Of a DNA stretch of 32,071 nt, positions 24,932 to 32,071 are shown piece by piece (positions within the stretch are counted from its first letter, which is position 1; every line of letters begins with the position of its first letter). The notes under the pieces are model-generated. The model saw only the letters and a list, made by a program, of their open reading frames with translations, searched no databases and was not told where the DNA came from. Origin of the DNA: Cyanobacteria bacterium UBA1221 (GTDB lineage Bacteria; Cyanobacteriota; Vampirovibrionia; Gastranaerophilales; Gastranaerophilaceae); the NCBI GenBank assembly GCA_002309425.1, contig DBXD01000074.1, positions 1 to 32,071 on the forward strand, in the 5' to 3' direction. The position numbers were made by a program, and so were the translations under genes.

Positions 24932-25297
24932 ATGACAGGTATTACAGGAATTACAGGTGTTTCTTATGGTATGCAACGTGGCGAAAGACAAGATTTGAAA
25001 CCTTATTTTGACAACACAGAATGTCTTGAAAAGACAGGTTGTGTTAAACCGGATAGTGGTAACGTGCTTTCTGTAGAGAAAGGAAAAGTTGTTGGAATAC
25101 GTCCGGGCGGAGGAGCACCTATAGAAATTGATGCAAATAGAATAGCATATCTTGAACCATTAGGAGGTTCTGGTTCACCACAAACTCAAGTGTATTTATA
25201 TGATGATAACGGACAAATAGTTCAAGGTGTATTGTATATGGCTCCGGTTGAAGCTGTAGCTGGAGCATATCAAAAGGCTTTGGATATATATGCATAA
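24932..25297 (+). CDS. Small secreted-like or structural protein of unknown function
   Basis: Not recognised. The 121-aa product from the ATG at 24932 has a repeat-like start (TGITGITGVSYGMQRG), two cysteines (CLEKTGC), a middle VEKGKVVGIRPGGGAPIEID and a glycine-rich YLEPLGGSGSPQ, ending with a helix (VEAVAGAYQKALDIYA). It has strand/turn character with no membrane helix or signal peptide. An AGGA lies 10 bases upstream; a longer form from TTG at 24911 is possible but lacks a ribosome site. Divergent from the radical SAM gene, so a functional link such as a modified peptide or protein is conceivable but unproven. Confidence 0.6.
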   Translation: MTGITGITGVSYGMQRGERQDLKPYFDNTECLEKTGCVKPDSGNVLSVEKGKVVGIRPGGGAPIEIDANRIAYLEPLGGSGSPQTQVYLYDDNGQIVQGVLYMAPVEAVAGAYQKALDIYA

Positions 25298-25389
25298 TTA
25301 TATACAGCAGATGCGTAGTTAAGTGAAACTTAACAGTTGATAGATTTACAGGTCGGATTTTTACCCGAAACATCTCATAAAATCCAACA

Positions 25390-25473
25390 TGTCATTCTGA
25401 AGCGGAGTGAGCAGAGGGTCAAAGCGGAGCGTACCCGTTTTATGCGAACCCCGAACCTAGTCCGAAGAATCTC
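25390..25473. repeat. Dispersed repeat, CATTCTGA...GAAGAATCTC type
   Basis: The stretch begins TGTCATTCTGAAGCGGAG and ends CCGAAGAATCTC. Sequences of this style recur between genes in many bacteria as non-coding repeats. Its GC content is far above its surroundings. A second copy is not present in the window, so repeat status is inferred from resemblance. Confidence 0.45.
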
Positions 25474-25525
25474 TTTTTGTTTTATTAGATGTTTCGCTAC
25501 CGCTCAACATGAAATGAGAGTTGCA

Positions 25526-25570
25526 TGTCATTGCGAAACGGCAAAAGCTTGCCGTTGAAGCAATCCAGCC
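25526..25570. repeat. Half copy of the 5418-5571 inverted-repeat element
   Basis: TGTCATTGCGA at 25526 matches the left end of the 154-bp element (TGTCATTACGA), and GCAATCCAGCC at 25560 matches its inner GTAATCCAGC. Between them a CGGCAA/TTGCCG hairpin replaces the GGCAG/CTGCC hairpin of the other copy. The right half is missing. Confidence 0.6.
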
Positions 25571-25580
25571 GATTTTTCAT

Positions 25581-25606
25581 GGTGTGCAAATACGCACACC
25601 TTTTTT
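25581..25606 (+). terminator. Intrinsic terminator (plus strand)
   Basis: GGTGTGC (25581-25587) pairs with GCACACC (25594-25600), loop AAATAC, followed by TTTTTT. It ends plus-strand transcription toward the convergent pcrA gene. Confidence 0.75.
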
Positions 25607-25608
25607 AA

Positions 25609-28098
25609 TTAAAACTTTTTGAGTCTTGCGTAAGAGGCGTCCATGGCTTTTTTACCCTGTTTGCCAAAGTCTATGGTGTACATTGTACTTTCTCCGACCG
25701 GCACTACCTCTAAAATATGTCCTATCCCCAGTTTTTCGTGGAAAACTCTGTCACCTGCTTTAAATACGTCAGTCATAACATCATCACCGGATATTTTCCG
25801 TTCTCTTTCTTCTTCTTCCTGAGCTTTTTGCAAATCACTCCTGCGTTTTTCTTCAAGCATTCTTTTTATCGCATTGTCCTTGAAAAAAGCCTCTACTTTT
25901 TCTTCATCCTTTTTTTTGTTTTCTTTTGATTTAACAAGAATTGTGCGCATCGGTGTACGTTTAACAGTGGTTGTTGTGGTTGAATTACGTTTTTGCGGAG
26001 CGACAAAATTCTTTCCAAAACCAGTCGAGGGTTTTACATAACCGTAACTGTCCGATTGTACGGAAGAATAATCAGAATGTGTTGATTTTGCTTTTGAAAC
26101 GGCACTTCTGAAGGTTGAAGAATCGGAAGAACTTCCCTCAAAGCCTGTATGATTCAACAATTCCGGCGGAATTTCTTCAATAAATCTTGAAGGATTGTAG
26201 TATTTGTATTCTCCCCACATCTGGCGGCGTTTTGCAGAGGTAAGGTATAGTTTTTCTTCCGCTCTTGTTACTCCCACATACATTAATCTGCGTTCTTCTT
26301 CCATTTCTGACGGAATATTAAAAGTCCTCTGATGCGGGAATACACCCTCATCCATTCCTGCTAAAAATACAACAGGAAATTCCAGACCTTTTGCCGAATG
26401 AAGAGTCATCAGAGAAACATTATTTGCAATATTATCCATACTATCAATGTCCGAGATTAATGAAATCTGAGTCAGGAAATCTCCCAATCGGTCATCATCA
26501 TTCTCAGGGACATACTCCTCCGCAACGTTTACAAATTCCTGCAAGTTTTCAATATCTGCTTCGCTTTCCGGTGTATTTTGCATTTGAAGTTCTGCTAAAT
26601 ATCCGCTTTTTTCAATAACTAATGTTACAAATTCTCTTAAACTATACGAATTTTGAACATCTTTAAATTTTAATATCAGTTTTACAAAATCCGTAAGTTT
26701 AGTTTTGGTTTTTGCCGGGATTTCTTCGTCCTCTTCAATACGTTTTGCTGCTTCAAAAAGGCTGATATCCTCCATATCCGCAAAATGCTGCAATCGTTTT
26801 ATTGTAGTTTCTCCGATTGCACGTTTCGGAACATTAACTATGCGTTTGAAACTTTGTGAATCATCAGGGTTATAAATCAATTTGAGATACGCAATTATAT
26901 CTTTAATTTCTTTACGGTCATAGAATTTAAGTCCGCCGTATATTCTGTACGGGATACCTGAAGCCATGCAGGCTTCTTCCAGCGCACGGGACTGAGAATT
27001 TGTTCGGTATAATATTGCGTATTGATTATAATTACCGCCGCTTTCATTTTTTATTTTGCTGATGATGTAATTTGCTTCATCGGATTCATCCTGTGCTTCA
27101 TAGTAATCAATAAGCTCTCCTTCGCCTTTATTAGAATATAAGACCTTGTCCACACGCTCTGTATTGTTTTCAATAATGGCATTGGCAACATCAAGAATGT
27201 TTGAAGTCGAACGGTAATTTTGTTCTAATTTAATAAGTTTTGCATTTCTGAAATCACGCTGAAAGTTCATAATAATTGTATAATCTGCACCACGCCAGCT
27301 GTATATTGACTGGTCAACATCACCAACGACACACAATGAGCGTTTAGGCGGTATTTCAGATTTCATATTTGTATAAAGCATGTTTACAAGCCTATACTGT
27401 GCAAGGTTCGTATCCTGATACTCATCAACAAGAATATGCTCAAATCTTTCATAATAATATTCTCTGACTTCAGGATTCTGTTCCAGAAGTTTCACCGTCA
27501 GCATGAGCATATCATCAAAATCAATTGCATTATTGTTATTAAGAGTGTTTTCATATTCTTCAAAAATCTGAGCAATTTTTTGGGATTTGAAATCTCTTGC
27601 ATATGTCGCAAAAGAATAGGCATCCTGCATTTTATTTTTTGCATTTGAAATTACCGCTTTCACTAACTTTGGCTGATATATTTTGTCATCAATGTTTAAT
27701 TTTTTTATTGCCTGCTTAATGACTGCATTAGTGTCGTTATCATCATATATTGTGAAATTTTTATCCAGCTTTTTGCCGGATTGGAAACTGTATTTGTCTA
27801 TATTTTCTCTCAAAATTCTTCCGCAAATACTGTGAAAAGTTCCTATCCACATATATTTTATGACGTTTTCTCCGACAATATTACCGATACGAATTTTCAT
27901 TTCTTTTGCGGCTTTGTTGGTAAATGTTACTGCCAGAATACTTTTTGGGCGTACTCCGTTTTGAATCAGGTATGCTATGCGTGAAGTCAGAACTTTTGTT
28001 TTTCCGCTTCCTGCTCCTGCAAGTATTAAAAGAGGACCTTTAGTTGTCTGAACAGCCTCTTTTTGTTCTGTATTAAGACTTTCCAATATATTTTCCAT
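25609..28098 (-). CDS. pcrA: ATP-dependent 3'-5' DNA helicase PcrA/UvrD
   Basis: The 829-aa superfamily 1 helicase acts in repair and removal of stalled proteins. Walker A is GAGSGKT (28-34). Other motifs are DEYQDT (DExx box), GDVDQSIYSWRGAD, EQNYRST, and TLHSAKGLEFPVVFLAGMDE with VTRAEEKLYLT near the end of the motor. A low-complexity linker (SSSDSS..., TTTTTVKRT) and a C-terminal Tudor-like domain (VFKAGDRVFHEKLGIGHILE) match PcrA. I start at the ATG at 28098 (MENILESLN); an upstream TTG would add five residues. A candidate minus-strand promoter TTGCAA-17-TATGCT lies upstream. Confidence 0.93.
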   Translation of the reverse strand: MENILESLNTEQKEAVQTTKGPLLILAGAGSGKTKVLTSRIAYLIQNGVRPKSILAVTFTNKAAKEMKIRIGNIVGENVIKYMWIGTFHSICGRILRENIDKYSFQSGKKLDKNFTIYDDNDTNAVIKQAIKKLNIDDKIYQPKLVKAVISNAKNKMQDAYSFATYARDFKSQKIAQIFEEYENTLNNNNAIDFDDMLMLTVKLLEQNPEVREYYYERFEHILVDEYQDTNLAQYRLVNMLYTNMKSEIPPKRSLCVVGDVDQSIYSWRGADYTIIMNFQRDFRNAKLIKLEQNYRSTSNILDVANAIIENNTERVDKVLYSNKGEGELIDYYEAQDESDEANYIISKIKNESGGNYNQYAILYRTNSQSRALEEACMASGIPYRIYGGLKFYDRKEIKDIIAYLKLIYNPDDSQSFKRIVNVPKRAIGETTIKRLQHFADMEDISLFEAAKRIEEDEEIPAKTKTKLTDFVKLILKFKDVQNSYSLREFVTLVIEKSGYLAELQMQNTPESEADIENLQEFVNVAEEYVPENDDDRLGDFLTQISLISDIDSMDNIANNVSLMTLHSAKGLEFPVVFLAGMDEGVFPHQRTFNIPSEMEEERRLMYVGVTRAEEKLYLTSAKRRQMWGEYKYYNPSRFIEEIPPELLNHTGFEGSSSDSSTFRSAVSKAKSTHSDYSSVQSDSYGYVKPSTGFGKNFVAPQKRNSTTTTTVKRTPMRTILVKSKENKKKDEEKVEAFFKDNAIKRMLEEKRRSDLQKAQEEEERERKISGDDVMTDVFKAGDRVFHEKLGIGHILEVVPVGESTMYTIDFGKQGKKAMDASYARLKKF

Positions 28099-28126
28099 AT
28101 ACCCTATTCCCAAAATTAATGTTTTG

Positions 28127-28135
28127 TGTTATAAT
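28127..28135 (+). promoter_or_regulatory. Extended -10 promoter of the SLOG gene
   Basis: TGTTATAAT is TGn followed by TATAAT; no strong -35. The start near 28142 gives a leader of about 40 bases with AGGA ahead of the ATG at 28182. Confidence 0.5.
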
Positions 28136-28181
28136 CAGCATAATCGAAAAACGTTATTATTGCAATGAGAAAGTAGGAAAA

Positions 28182-28778
28182 ATGACAGAAGAAATCACAA
28201 AAATAACCATGTATGCTGATGATGAAGATACAGAGAATCAACCGTCTATAATGGTTCCTATTGATGATATGGATATTGTAAAATCAGATTCTCCGCACAC
28301 TGTTGATGAGTTGGCGCAGGAGCTTGCAACAATAAAACAATCTGCAAAAAAAATTGCAATAATAGGCAGCCGTAATCTCCCGATTACGCACCAGCAAATG
28401 ATAGAAACACTTTCTATGGCTTTGGTTATGCAGGGTAACACTATTATAACATCAGGGGGTTCTTCCGGTACTAATGCGGCTGCAATTCGCGGGGCAATGA
28501 AGGCTAATCCCGAAAAACTGAGAGTTATTCTTCCTCAGACAATAGGTCAGCAGCCAAGTGATGTTCAGGATCAGCTTATTGGAGTTCCGAATATTGTTGA
28601 ACATTCTGACCGTGCAATGATGACTTTGGCTGATGCTTCAAGAGTTTGCAACAGAGAAATTATTGATGAATGTAATCAGTTGATATGTTTCTTATCCCAT
28701 ACAAGTAAGACTCTTCATAAAGCAGTTAAATATGCGGAAGAGGGCCATAAAGTTATTACTGTTTTCTATTTGGATTAG
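28182..28778 (+). CDS. DprA-like/SLOG Rossmann-fold protein
   Basis: The 198-aa product has a Rossmann-type SLOG fold: AIIGSRNLP (59-67), TIITSGGSSGTNAAAIRGAM (87-106, the phosphate/nucleotide-binding GG..GTN loop), VILPQ, then LICFLSHTSKTLHKAVKYAEE and a final strand VITVFYLD. It is much shorter than true DprA and lacks its other domains. The pattern ITHQQMIETLSMAL...GTNAAAIRGAM closely resembles a cyanobacterial family annotated as DNA recombination-mediator protein A (recalled, not checked). Start at 28182 because AGGA is upstream; the open frame extends further but with unlikely composition. Confidence 0.8.
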   Translation: MTEEITKITMYADDEDTENQPSIMVPIDDMDIVKSDSPHTVDELAQELATIKQSAKKIAIIGSRNLPITHQQMIETLSMALVMQGNTIITSGGSSGTNAAAIRGAMKANPEKLRVILPQTIGQQPSDVQDQLIGVPNIVEHSDRAMMTLADASRVCNREIIDECNQLICFLSHTSKTLHKAVKYAEEGHKVITVFYLD

Positions 28779-28843
28779 TCAGATATTACAAGGTGTTAAA
28801 AAGATTGCAGAAGTCATTAGTTTTAATATTTTGACTTTGCTTT

Positions 28844-28852
28844 TGGTATAAT
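28844..28852 (+). promoter_or_regulatory. Extended -10 promoter, leaderless geometry
   Basis: TGGTATAAT (TGn plus TATAAT at 28847-28852) ends 6 bases before the ATG at 28859, so transcription should begin at or next to the start codon. No Shine-Dalgarno is possible. A 13-base TGACTTTGCTTTT (28832-28844) sits just upstream and recurs before the gene at 30662. Confidence 0.55.
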
Positions 28853-28858
28853 TTTGTT

Positions 28859-30028
28859 ATGAAAGAAGAACTTAAAAAACTTACTGGAAAAAATAAAAAC
28901 GAGTATGAACCGATTGCGGCGCATATGGTTAGTACGCCTGACACAGAGTTGTATCGTGAGCTTGTAGAACAGGATGATTTTTTATTTGATTTTGTAAAAT
29001 CAAATGTTGCGCAGAGAATTTATGATGCCTGTAACGAATCTAATTATAAAAATTTGCTGAAGTTTTTTAAGTATTATTCCCCTTCTTACGATGATGCAAT
29101 AATTGAAGTTCTTGCTAAATATGCAGATGAAGATTTGACGGATGAGATGCTGGAAATGTTTGAAAAAGGAACAGATGAGGAGAAATGCTACTGTGCAAAA
29201 TTTTTCTCATATATTCAGGATTCGTTGGCTTTGGATATGCTAAGAGCAAATTCTTATACGGGTAATGATAATTTAAATGCAAACTGTGCCTCGACTTTAG
29301 GTGTATTAAAAGATGAAAAATCTTATAATGATGCCTTGGAAAAATTAAAGAGTTATGATGATTTTGAAAAACTTTCAGCAGTAAAATTTTTGATAATGTA
29401 TGGTAATAAAGATGCGTTAGATGAAATTATAGAGGCGATGAAAACATCCTCAATGCCGGAAAATATTGCAGGTTTTATTCCATATCTGACGAGTTTAACA
29501 GAGTTGATTGAAAAACAATATGAGAACGGGTTGTTTGTGTTAAATAACATAATAAACGGTTTGGGTGAGATTATCGGGCTTTATGAAGTCATTAATTTTG
29601 ATTTGTATAATGTTTTTGAGCGTGTTCTTTCCCAAAAACAGGACAGTAAATCTGCTGTCGTATTATTGAATGCGGAAGATAAATTTAAGACTTTGACGGA
29701 AAATGATGAATATCTTTTTGATGAAGATAAAAATACCCAAAATGAAATAAAAGATATTAAAAAATTACTGTCTAAAATAAATGAAAAACAATTAAAAAAT
29801 CTCATTAATGAAGAATTAAATGAGAATAGTTTATTTGTATACACGGCACTTGATTTTACGGATAATATTGAAGCGGTAAAAGAACTTTTGAGATGCAGCA
29901 ATCAGACTTTAATTTTAAAGACTGCGGAAATATTAAAAAAACTCGGTGCGCTGGACGATACGGCAAGAACAGTTGCCCTGCTTAAAATTACCGACGAAAA
30001 TATAAAGTCTATACTCAGAGCATTGTAA
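28859..30028 (+). CDS. Helical-repeat (HEAT-like) protein, function unknown
   Basis: The 389-aa soluble product is almost entirely helical with repeated helix pairs of about 30-40 residues (for example SYNDALEKLKSYDDFEKLSA then KDALDEIIEAMKTSSMPENI, and near the end TLILKTAEILKKLGALDD), like HEAT/TPR-type solenoids; assignment is by periodicity. No signal peptide or catalytic motif. It appears to be transcribed from a leaderless-type promoter and is followed after 24 bases by ferritin, so the two are likely co-transcribed. It may be a scaffold, or a regulator of the iron/oxygen response, but there is no direct evidence. Confidence 0.7.
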   Translation: MKEELKKLTGKNKNEYEPIAAHMVSTPDTELYRELVEQDDFLFDFVKSNVAQRIYDACNESNYKNLLKFFKYYSPSYDDAIIEVLAKYADEDLTDEMLEMFEKGTDEEKCYCAKFFSYIQDSLALDMLRANSYTGNDNLNANCASTLGVLKDEKSYNDALEKLKSYDDFEKLSAVKFLIMYGNKDALDEIIEAMKTSSMPENIAGFIPYLTSLTELIEKQYENGLFVLNNIINGLGEIIGLYEVINFDLYNVFERVLSQKQDSKSAVVLLNAEDKFKTLTENDEYLFDEDKNTQNEIKDIKKLLSKINEKQLKNLINEELNENSLFVYTALDFTDNIEAVKELLRCSNQTLILKTAEILKKLGALDDTARTVALLKITDENIKSILRAL

Positions 30029-30052
30029 AATATTTATAAAAAGGAGAAAATT

Positions 30053-30562
30053 ATGATTAGCGAAAAAATGGAAAAGGCATTTAATGAACAGATAAATGCA
30101 GAATTGTATTCGGAATATTTATATCTTTCAATGAAAGCATATTTTGAGACATTGAACCTTAAAGGTTTTGTAAACTGGATGAATATTCAGGTTCAGGAAG
30201 AACATGCTCATGCAATGGGTATGTTTGATTATGTAAATGCCCGTGGCGGCAGAGTTATATTAAAGGCAATTGGTGCGCCTGAAACTGATTGGGCTTCTCC
30301 TCTTGCTGTATTTGAACAGATATTAAAACATGAGGAACACGTCACCGCCTTGATTAACAAACTCGCTGATGTTGCCGATGAAGTTAAAGACAGAGCGGCT
30401 CTGGGATTCTTAAATTGGTACATTAAAGAACAGGTTGAAGAAGAAGAAAGTGTCGGAGGTGTTCTTGCAACATTGAAACTTATCGGAAATGATTCTCAGG
30501 GATTGTTGGCTTTAGATAAGGAGCTTGCTGCAAGAGTGTTTAATCCGCCTGTTATAGGGTAA
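30053..30562 (+). CDS. ftnA: Bacterial non-haem ferritin
   Basis: Iron-storage protein of 169 aa forming a 24-mer. The ferroxidase-centre residues are all seen: Glu17, Glu50, His53 (EEHAH), Glu94 (EEH), Gln127 and Glu130 (EQVEEEE). N-terminal NEQINAELYSEYLYLSM and NWYIKEQVEEEESV are family hallmarks, with no haem-binding Met as in bacterioferritin evident. An AAGGAG precedes the ATG by 6 bases. It sits with a helical-repeat gene upstream and, after a LuxR-type gene, rubredoxin and flavodiiron protein, an oxygen/iron-defence grouping. Confidence 0.93.
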   Translation: MISEKMEKAFNEQINAELYSEYLYLSMKAYFETLNLKGFVNWMNIQVQEEHAHAMGMFDYVNARGGRVILKAIGAPETDWASPLAVFEQILKHEEHVTALINKLADVADEVKDRAALGFLNWYIKEQVEEEESVGGVLATLKLIGNDSQGLLALDKELAARVFNPPVIG

Positions 30563-30649
30563 TTCAAAAAATACAAAAATTTATTGTAACAAATTATTAA
30601 GGTCGGATTTATTATTAATGACTTTGCTTTTAAAGAAATAAATTAGTAA

Positions 30650-30655
30650 TATAAT
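30650..30655 (+). promoter_or_regulatory. -10 box with leaderless geometry
   Basis: TATAAT ends 6 bases before the ATG at 30662, the same spacing as at 28847-28859. No Shine-Dalgarno upstream. A TGACTTTGCTTTT copy lies at 30619-30631. Confidence 0.5.
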
Positions 30656-30661
30656 TGTTTT

Positions 30662-30940
30662 ATGAAAACGATATATAAAAATACTGATTTAGAACTTATT
30701 CGCGGTCGTAATTTTAATTCCGGATGTTCTGAACTTAACTGCACAGAAAAACTTTCTCCAAGAGAATATGAAATTCTAAAGCTGCTGGCTCAGGGTTGTA
30801 CGAATAAAGAAATTGCAAAAATTTTGTATGTTAGTGTTCATACCGTGAAATCTAACATAGAAGCAATTTTAAGAATTTTGGATGCAAAAAACAGGACAAA
30901 TACTGTCTATATAGCTATGAAAAACAATTTAATAAAGTAA
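30662..30940 (+). CDS. Stand-alone LuxR/GerE-type HTH regulator
   Basis: The 92-aa product is little more than a GerE HTH domain: KLSPREYEILKLLAQGCTNK, then EIAKILYVSVHTVKSNIEAI, ending in RTNTVYIAMKNNLIK. It has no receiver or sensor domain, so it may be constitutively active, dimerise by itself, or partner with a separate receiver. The first 30 residues contain cysteines (GCSELNC) that could sense redox or metal; this is speculative. It stands between ferritin and the rubredoxin-flavodiiron pair, suggesting a role in their control, though no operator is proven. Confidence 0.85.
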   Translation: MKTIYKNTDLELIRGRNFNSGCSELNCTEKLSPREYEILKLLAQGCTNKEIAKILYVSVHTVKSNIEAILRILDAKNRTNTVYIAMKNNLIK

Positions 30941-31005
30941 GTTGTAATACATTATCAAATTGAAATAATCATAATTATATACCGGCGTGTTCTGCTTAAA
31001 TGTAC

Positions 31006-31033
31006 TTGACTTTCAAGTATTTTGCGGATAAAC
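31006..31033 (+). promoter_or_regulatory. Candidate rubredoxin promoter
   Basis: TTGACT (31006-31011), 16 bases, TAAACT (31028-31033). The leader that follows holds a GC-rich CCGGG/CCCGG hairpin and the GGAG site. Confidence 0.4.
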
Positions 31034-31093
31034 TGATACTTGCCCGGGTACTATATTCCCGGCACCGGAGGGGACATATATAAGGAGTAAAAA

Positions 31094-31231
31094 ATGGGTA
31101 AATACGTTTGTACAGTTTGTAATTATGAATATGATCCGGCAGAAAATAACGGGGTTAAGTTTGAAGATTTACCCGATGATTATGTTTGTCCGTTGTGCGG
31201 TGTCGGCAAAGATATGTTTGAACAGGCATAA
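31094..31231 (+). CDS. Rubredoxin (short form)
   Basis: The 45-aa one-iron electron carrier has iron ligands Cys6, Cys9 (VCTVCNYEYDP) and Cys32, Cys35 (YVCPLCGVGKDMFE), with the aromatic core Tyr4, Tyr11, Tyr13, Phe24 and the FEDLPDDY turn. The loop between the Cys pairs is shorter than in typical 52-54-aa rubredoxins, comparable to known short forms. AAGGAG stands before the ATG. It would pass electrons to the flavodiiron protein encoded 69 bases downstream. Too short for many gene-finders, but the fold signature is complete. Confidence 0.92.
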   Translation: MGKYVCTVCNYEYDPAENNGVKFEDLPDDYVCPLCGVGKDMFEQA

Positions 31232-31300
31232 TTTTAACGGAAGTCTGTTCCGAATGTTGCAGGCTTTCTGTTTTCGTGTTATTTTGGGCGGGGCATTGTT

Positions 31301-32071
31301 GTGAAATTTAAGGAAATAAAAAACAATATATTTTACTGCGGTTTAAACGATTGTAACAGAGAATTTTTTGATGAGCTGATTCCTTTGGAAAACGGTACAA
31401 GTTACAATTCGTATCTGGTAAAAGGATGTGAAAAAGTTGCACTTATAGATACGATGTATCCTCCGAAAACAGAAGAATATTTAAAAAATCTTGATGAAAA
31501 CGGCATTACAAAAATAGATTATATTATTGCAAACCACGGAGAACAGGATCATACGGGTTCTATACCTGCACTTCTTGAAAAGTATCCCGATTCGGTTGTC
31601 GTCACAAATCAAAAATGCAAAGACAACATTAAAGAAATGCTCCATGTAGTAGATGATAAATTTTTGGTTGTAAATAGCGGGGATGAAATTTCGTTGGGGG
31701 ACAAGACGTTAAAATTTATTGTTGCTCCCGGAGTTCATTGGCCTGATACAATGTTTACCCACCTGGTTGAGGATAACCTGTTGTGTACTTGCGATTTTTT
31801 GGGTGCGCATTATACATTTGAAGATATTTTTGCTGATAATTCAAAAAGACTTGAAAACAGTGCAAAAAGATATTTTGCCGAAATTATGATGCCGTTCAGG
31901 ACAATGTGCAAAAAATATACTCAGATGATAAAAGACATGTCCGTAGATATGATTTTGCCGAGTCACGGTCCGATATATAAAAATCCGGATTTCATTCTTG
32001 ATTTATATTCCGACTGGACTGCCGATGAGGGTAAAAATCTTGTTGTGCTTCCTTATGTTTCAATGTACGGA
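31301..32071 (+). CDS. Flavodiiron protein (FprA-type), partial at window end
   Basis: Reduces O2 or NO using electrons from rubredoxin. Only the first 257 residues are in the window. The metallo-beta-lactamase-like domain has all seven diiron ligands: His79, Glu81, Asp83 and His84 in NHGEQDHTGS, His146 in APGVHWPDTM, Asp165 in CDFLGAH and His222 in PSHGPIY. The flavodoxin domain begins at NLVVLPYVSMYG, where the window stops. I take the GTG at 31301 as start (GGGCGGGG lies upstream); no ATG fits the N-terminus. The gene is open to the edge with no frameshift. Confidence 0.9.
   Translation, partial: MKFKEIKNNIFYCGLNDCNREFFDELIPLENGTSYNSYLVKGCEKVALIDTMYPPKTEEYLKNLDENGITKIDYIIANHGEQDHTGSIPALLEKYPDSVVVTNQKCKDNIKEMLHVVDDKFLVVNSGDEISLGDKTLKFIVAPGVHWPDTMFTHLVEDNLLCTCDFLGAHYTFEDIFADNSKRLENSAKRYFAEIMMPFRTMCKKYTQMIKDMSVDMILPSHGPIYKNPDFILDLYSDWTADEGKNLVVLPYVSMYG

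Larger units (their letters stand above)
25298..25608. other. Gene-free stretch rich in repeats (311 bases)
   Basis: Contains a 7-bp hairpin (GTTAAGT/ACTTAAC, 25318-25334), a repeat of CATTCTGAAGC...CCGAAGAATCTC type (about 25390-25473), a half copy of the 5418 element (25526-25570), and a terminator hairpin (25581-25606). The open frame across it is not a convincing gene, as it translates repeat DNA. Confidence 0.65.

Noticed and set aside
25337..25558. Open frame of 73 aa in the repeat-rich gap
   Set aside because: It translates dispersed repeat DNA and has no start-site support.
1..32071. CRISPR array, tRNA or rRNA genes
   Set aside because: No regularly spaced direct repeats and no cloverleaf or rRNA-like segments were seen by eye on either strand.

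Overview
This is a low-GC bacterial chromosome segment with 34 protein genes that I can support, including one cut by the right edge. I see no rRNA, tRNA, CRISPR array or insertion-sequence transposase. My best inference is a gut-type non-photosynthetic relative of Cyanobacteria (Melainabacteria/Vampirovibrionia, probably Gastranaerophilales). The reasons are the mixture of a Gram-negative envelope (Kdo transferase WaaA), flagellar basal-body genes, an anaerobe-type rubredoxin/flavodiiron pair with ferritin, and a SLOG/DprA-like protein that closely resembles one I remember from cyanobacteria. This is lineage inference from gene content, not proof.

Layout. (1) 75-4725: fatty-acid synthesis genes fabD, fabG, acpP and fabF. 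A two-gene insertion (a PH-like membrane protein and an ORF6N phage-type protein) separates fabD from fabG, and its edges carry two short inverted GTAG+hairpin (REP-like) elements. acpP has its own near-consensus promoter, and a hairpin separates it from fabF. (2) 4742-5571: a 16-bp terminator, then a divergent pair (an 83-aa unknown and an Xre/C-protein-like regulator) around a palindromic operator-like sequence, then a 154-bp dispersed inverted-repeat element. (3) 5628-10435: aroE, three proteins of unknown function and waaA. (4) 10625-16728: a basal-body/export operon fliE-fliF-X-fliH-flhA, in which X is an unrecognised 368-aa protein occupying the place where fliG is normally found. (5) 16791-20131: yidD, a secreted matrixin-like zinc protease, a WecA/TagO-type glycosyl-phosphate transferase, an unknown protein behind a perfect TTGACA-17-TATAAT promoter, and an HxlR-type regulator. 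(6) 20205-23208: dnaG-rpoD with overlapping ends. (7) 23263-28778: a radical SAM protein of unknown role, a small unknown protein, a repeat-rich intergenic stretch, pcrA and a SLOG-fold protein. (8) 28859-32071: a helical-repeat protein, ferritin, a stand-alone LuxR-type HTH protein, rubredoxin and the start of a flavodiiron protein. These look like an iron/oxygen-defence neighbourhood.

How they fit together: FabD makes malonyl-ACP, FabF condenses it and FabG reduces the product, all on AcpP. AroE feeds aromatic synthesis, and WaaA and the WecA-like enzyme build the envelope. DnaG and RpoD serve replication priming and housekeeping transcription. Ferritin, rubredoxin and flavodiiron protein would limit iron and oxygen damage. 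The most promising undescribed items are gene X in the flagellar operon, the REP-flanked interruption of the fab cluster, the C-box-like divergent regulator module, and a pair of genes with leaderless-type promoters that share a 13-base motif.
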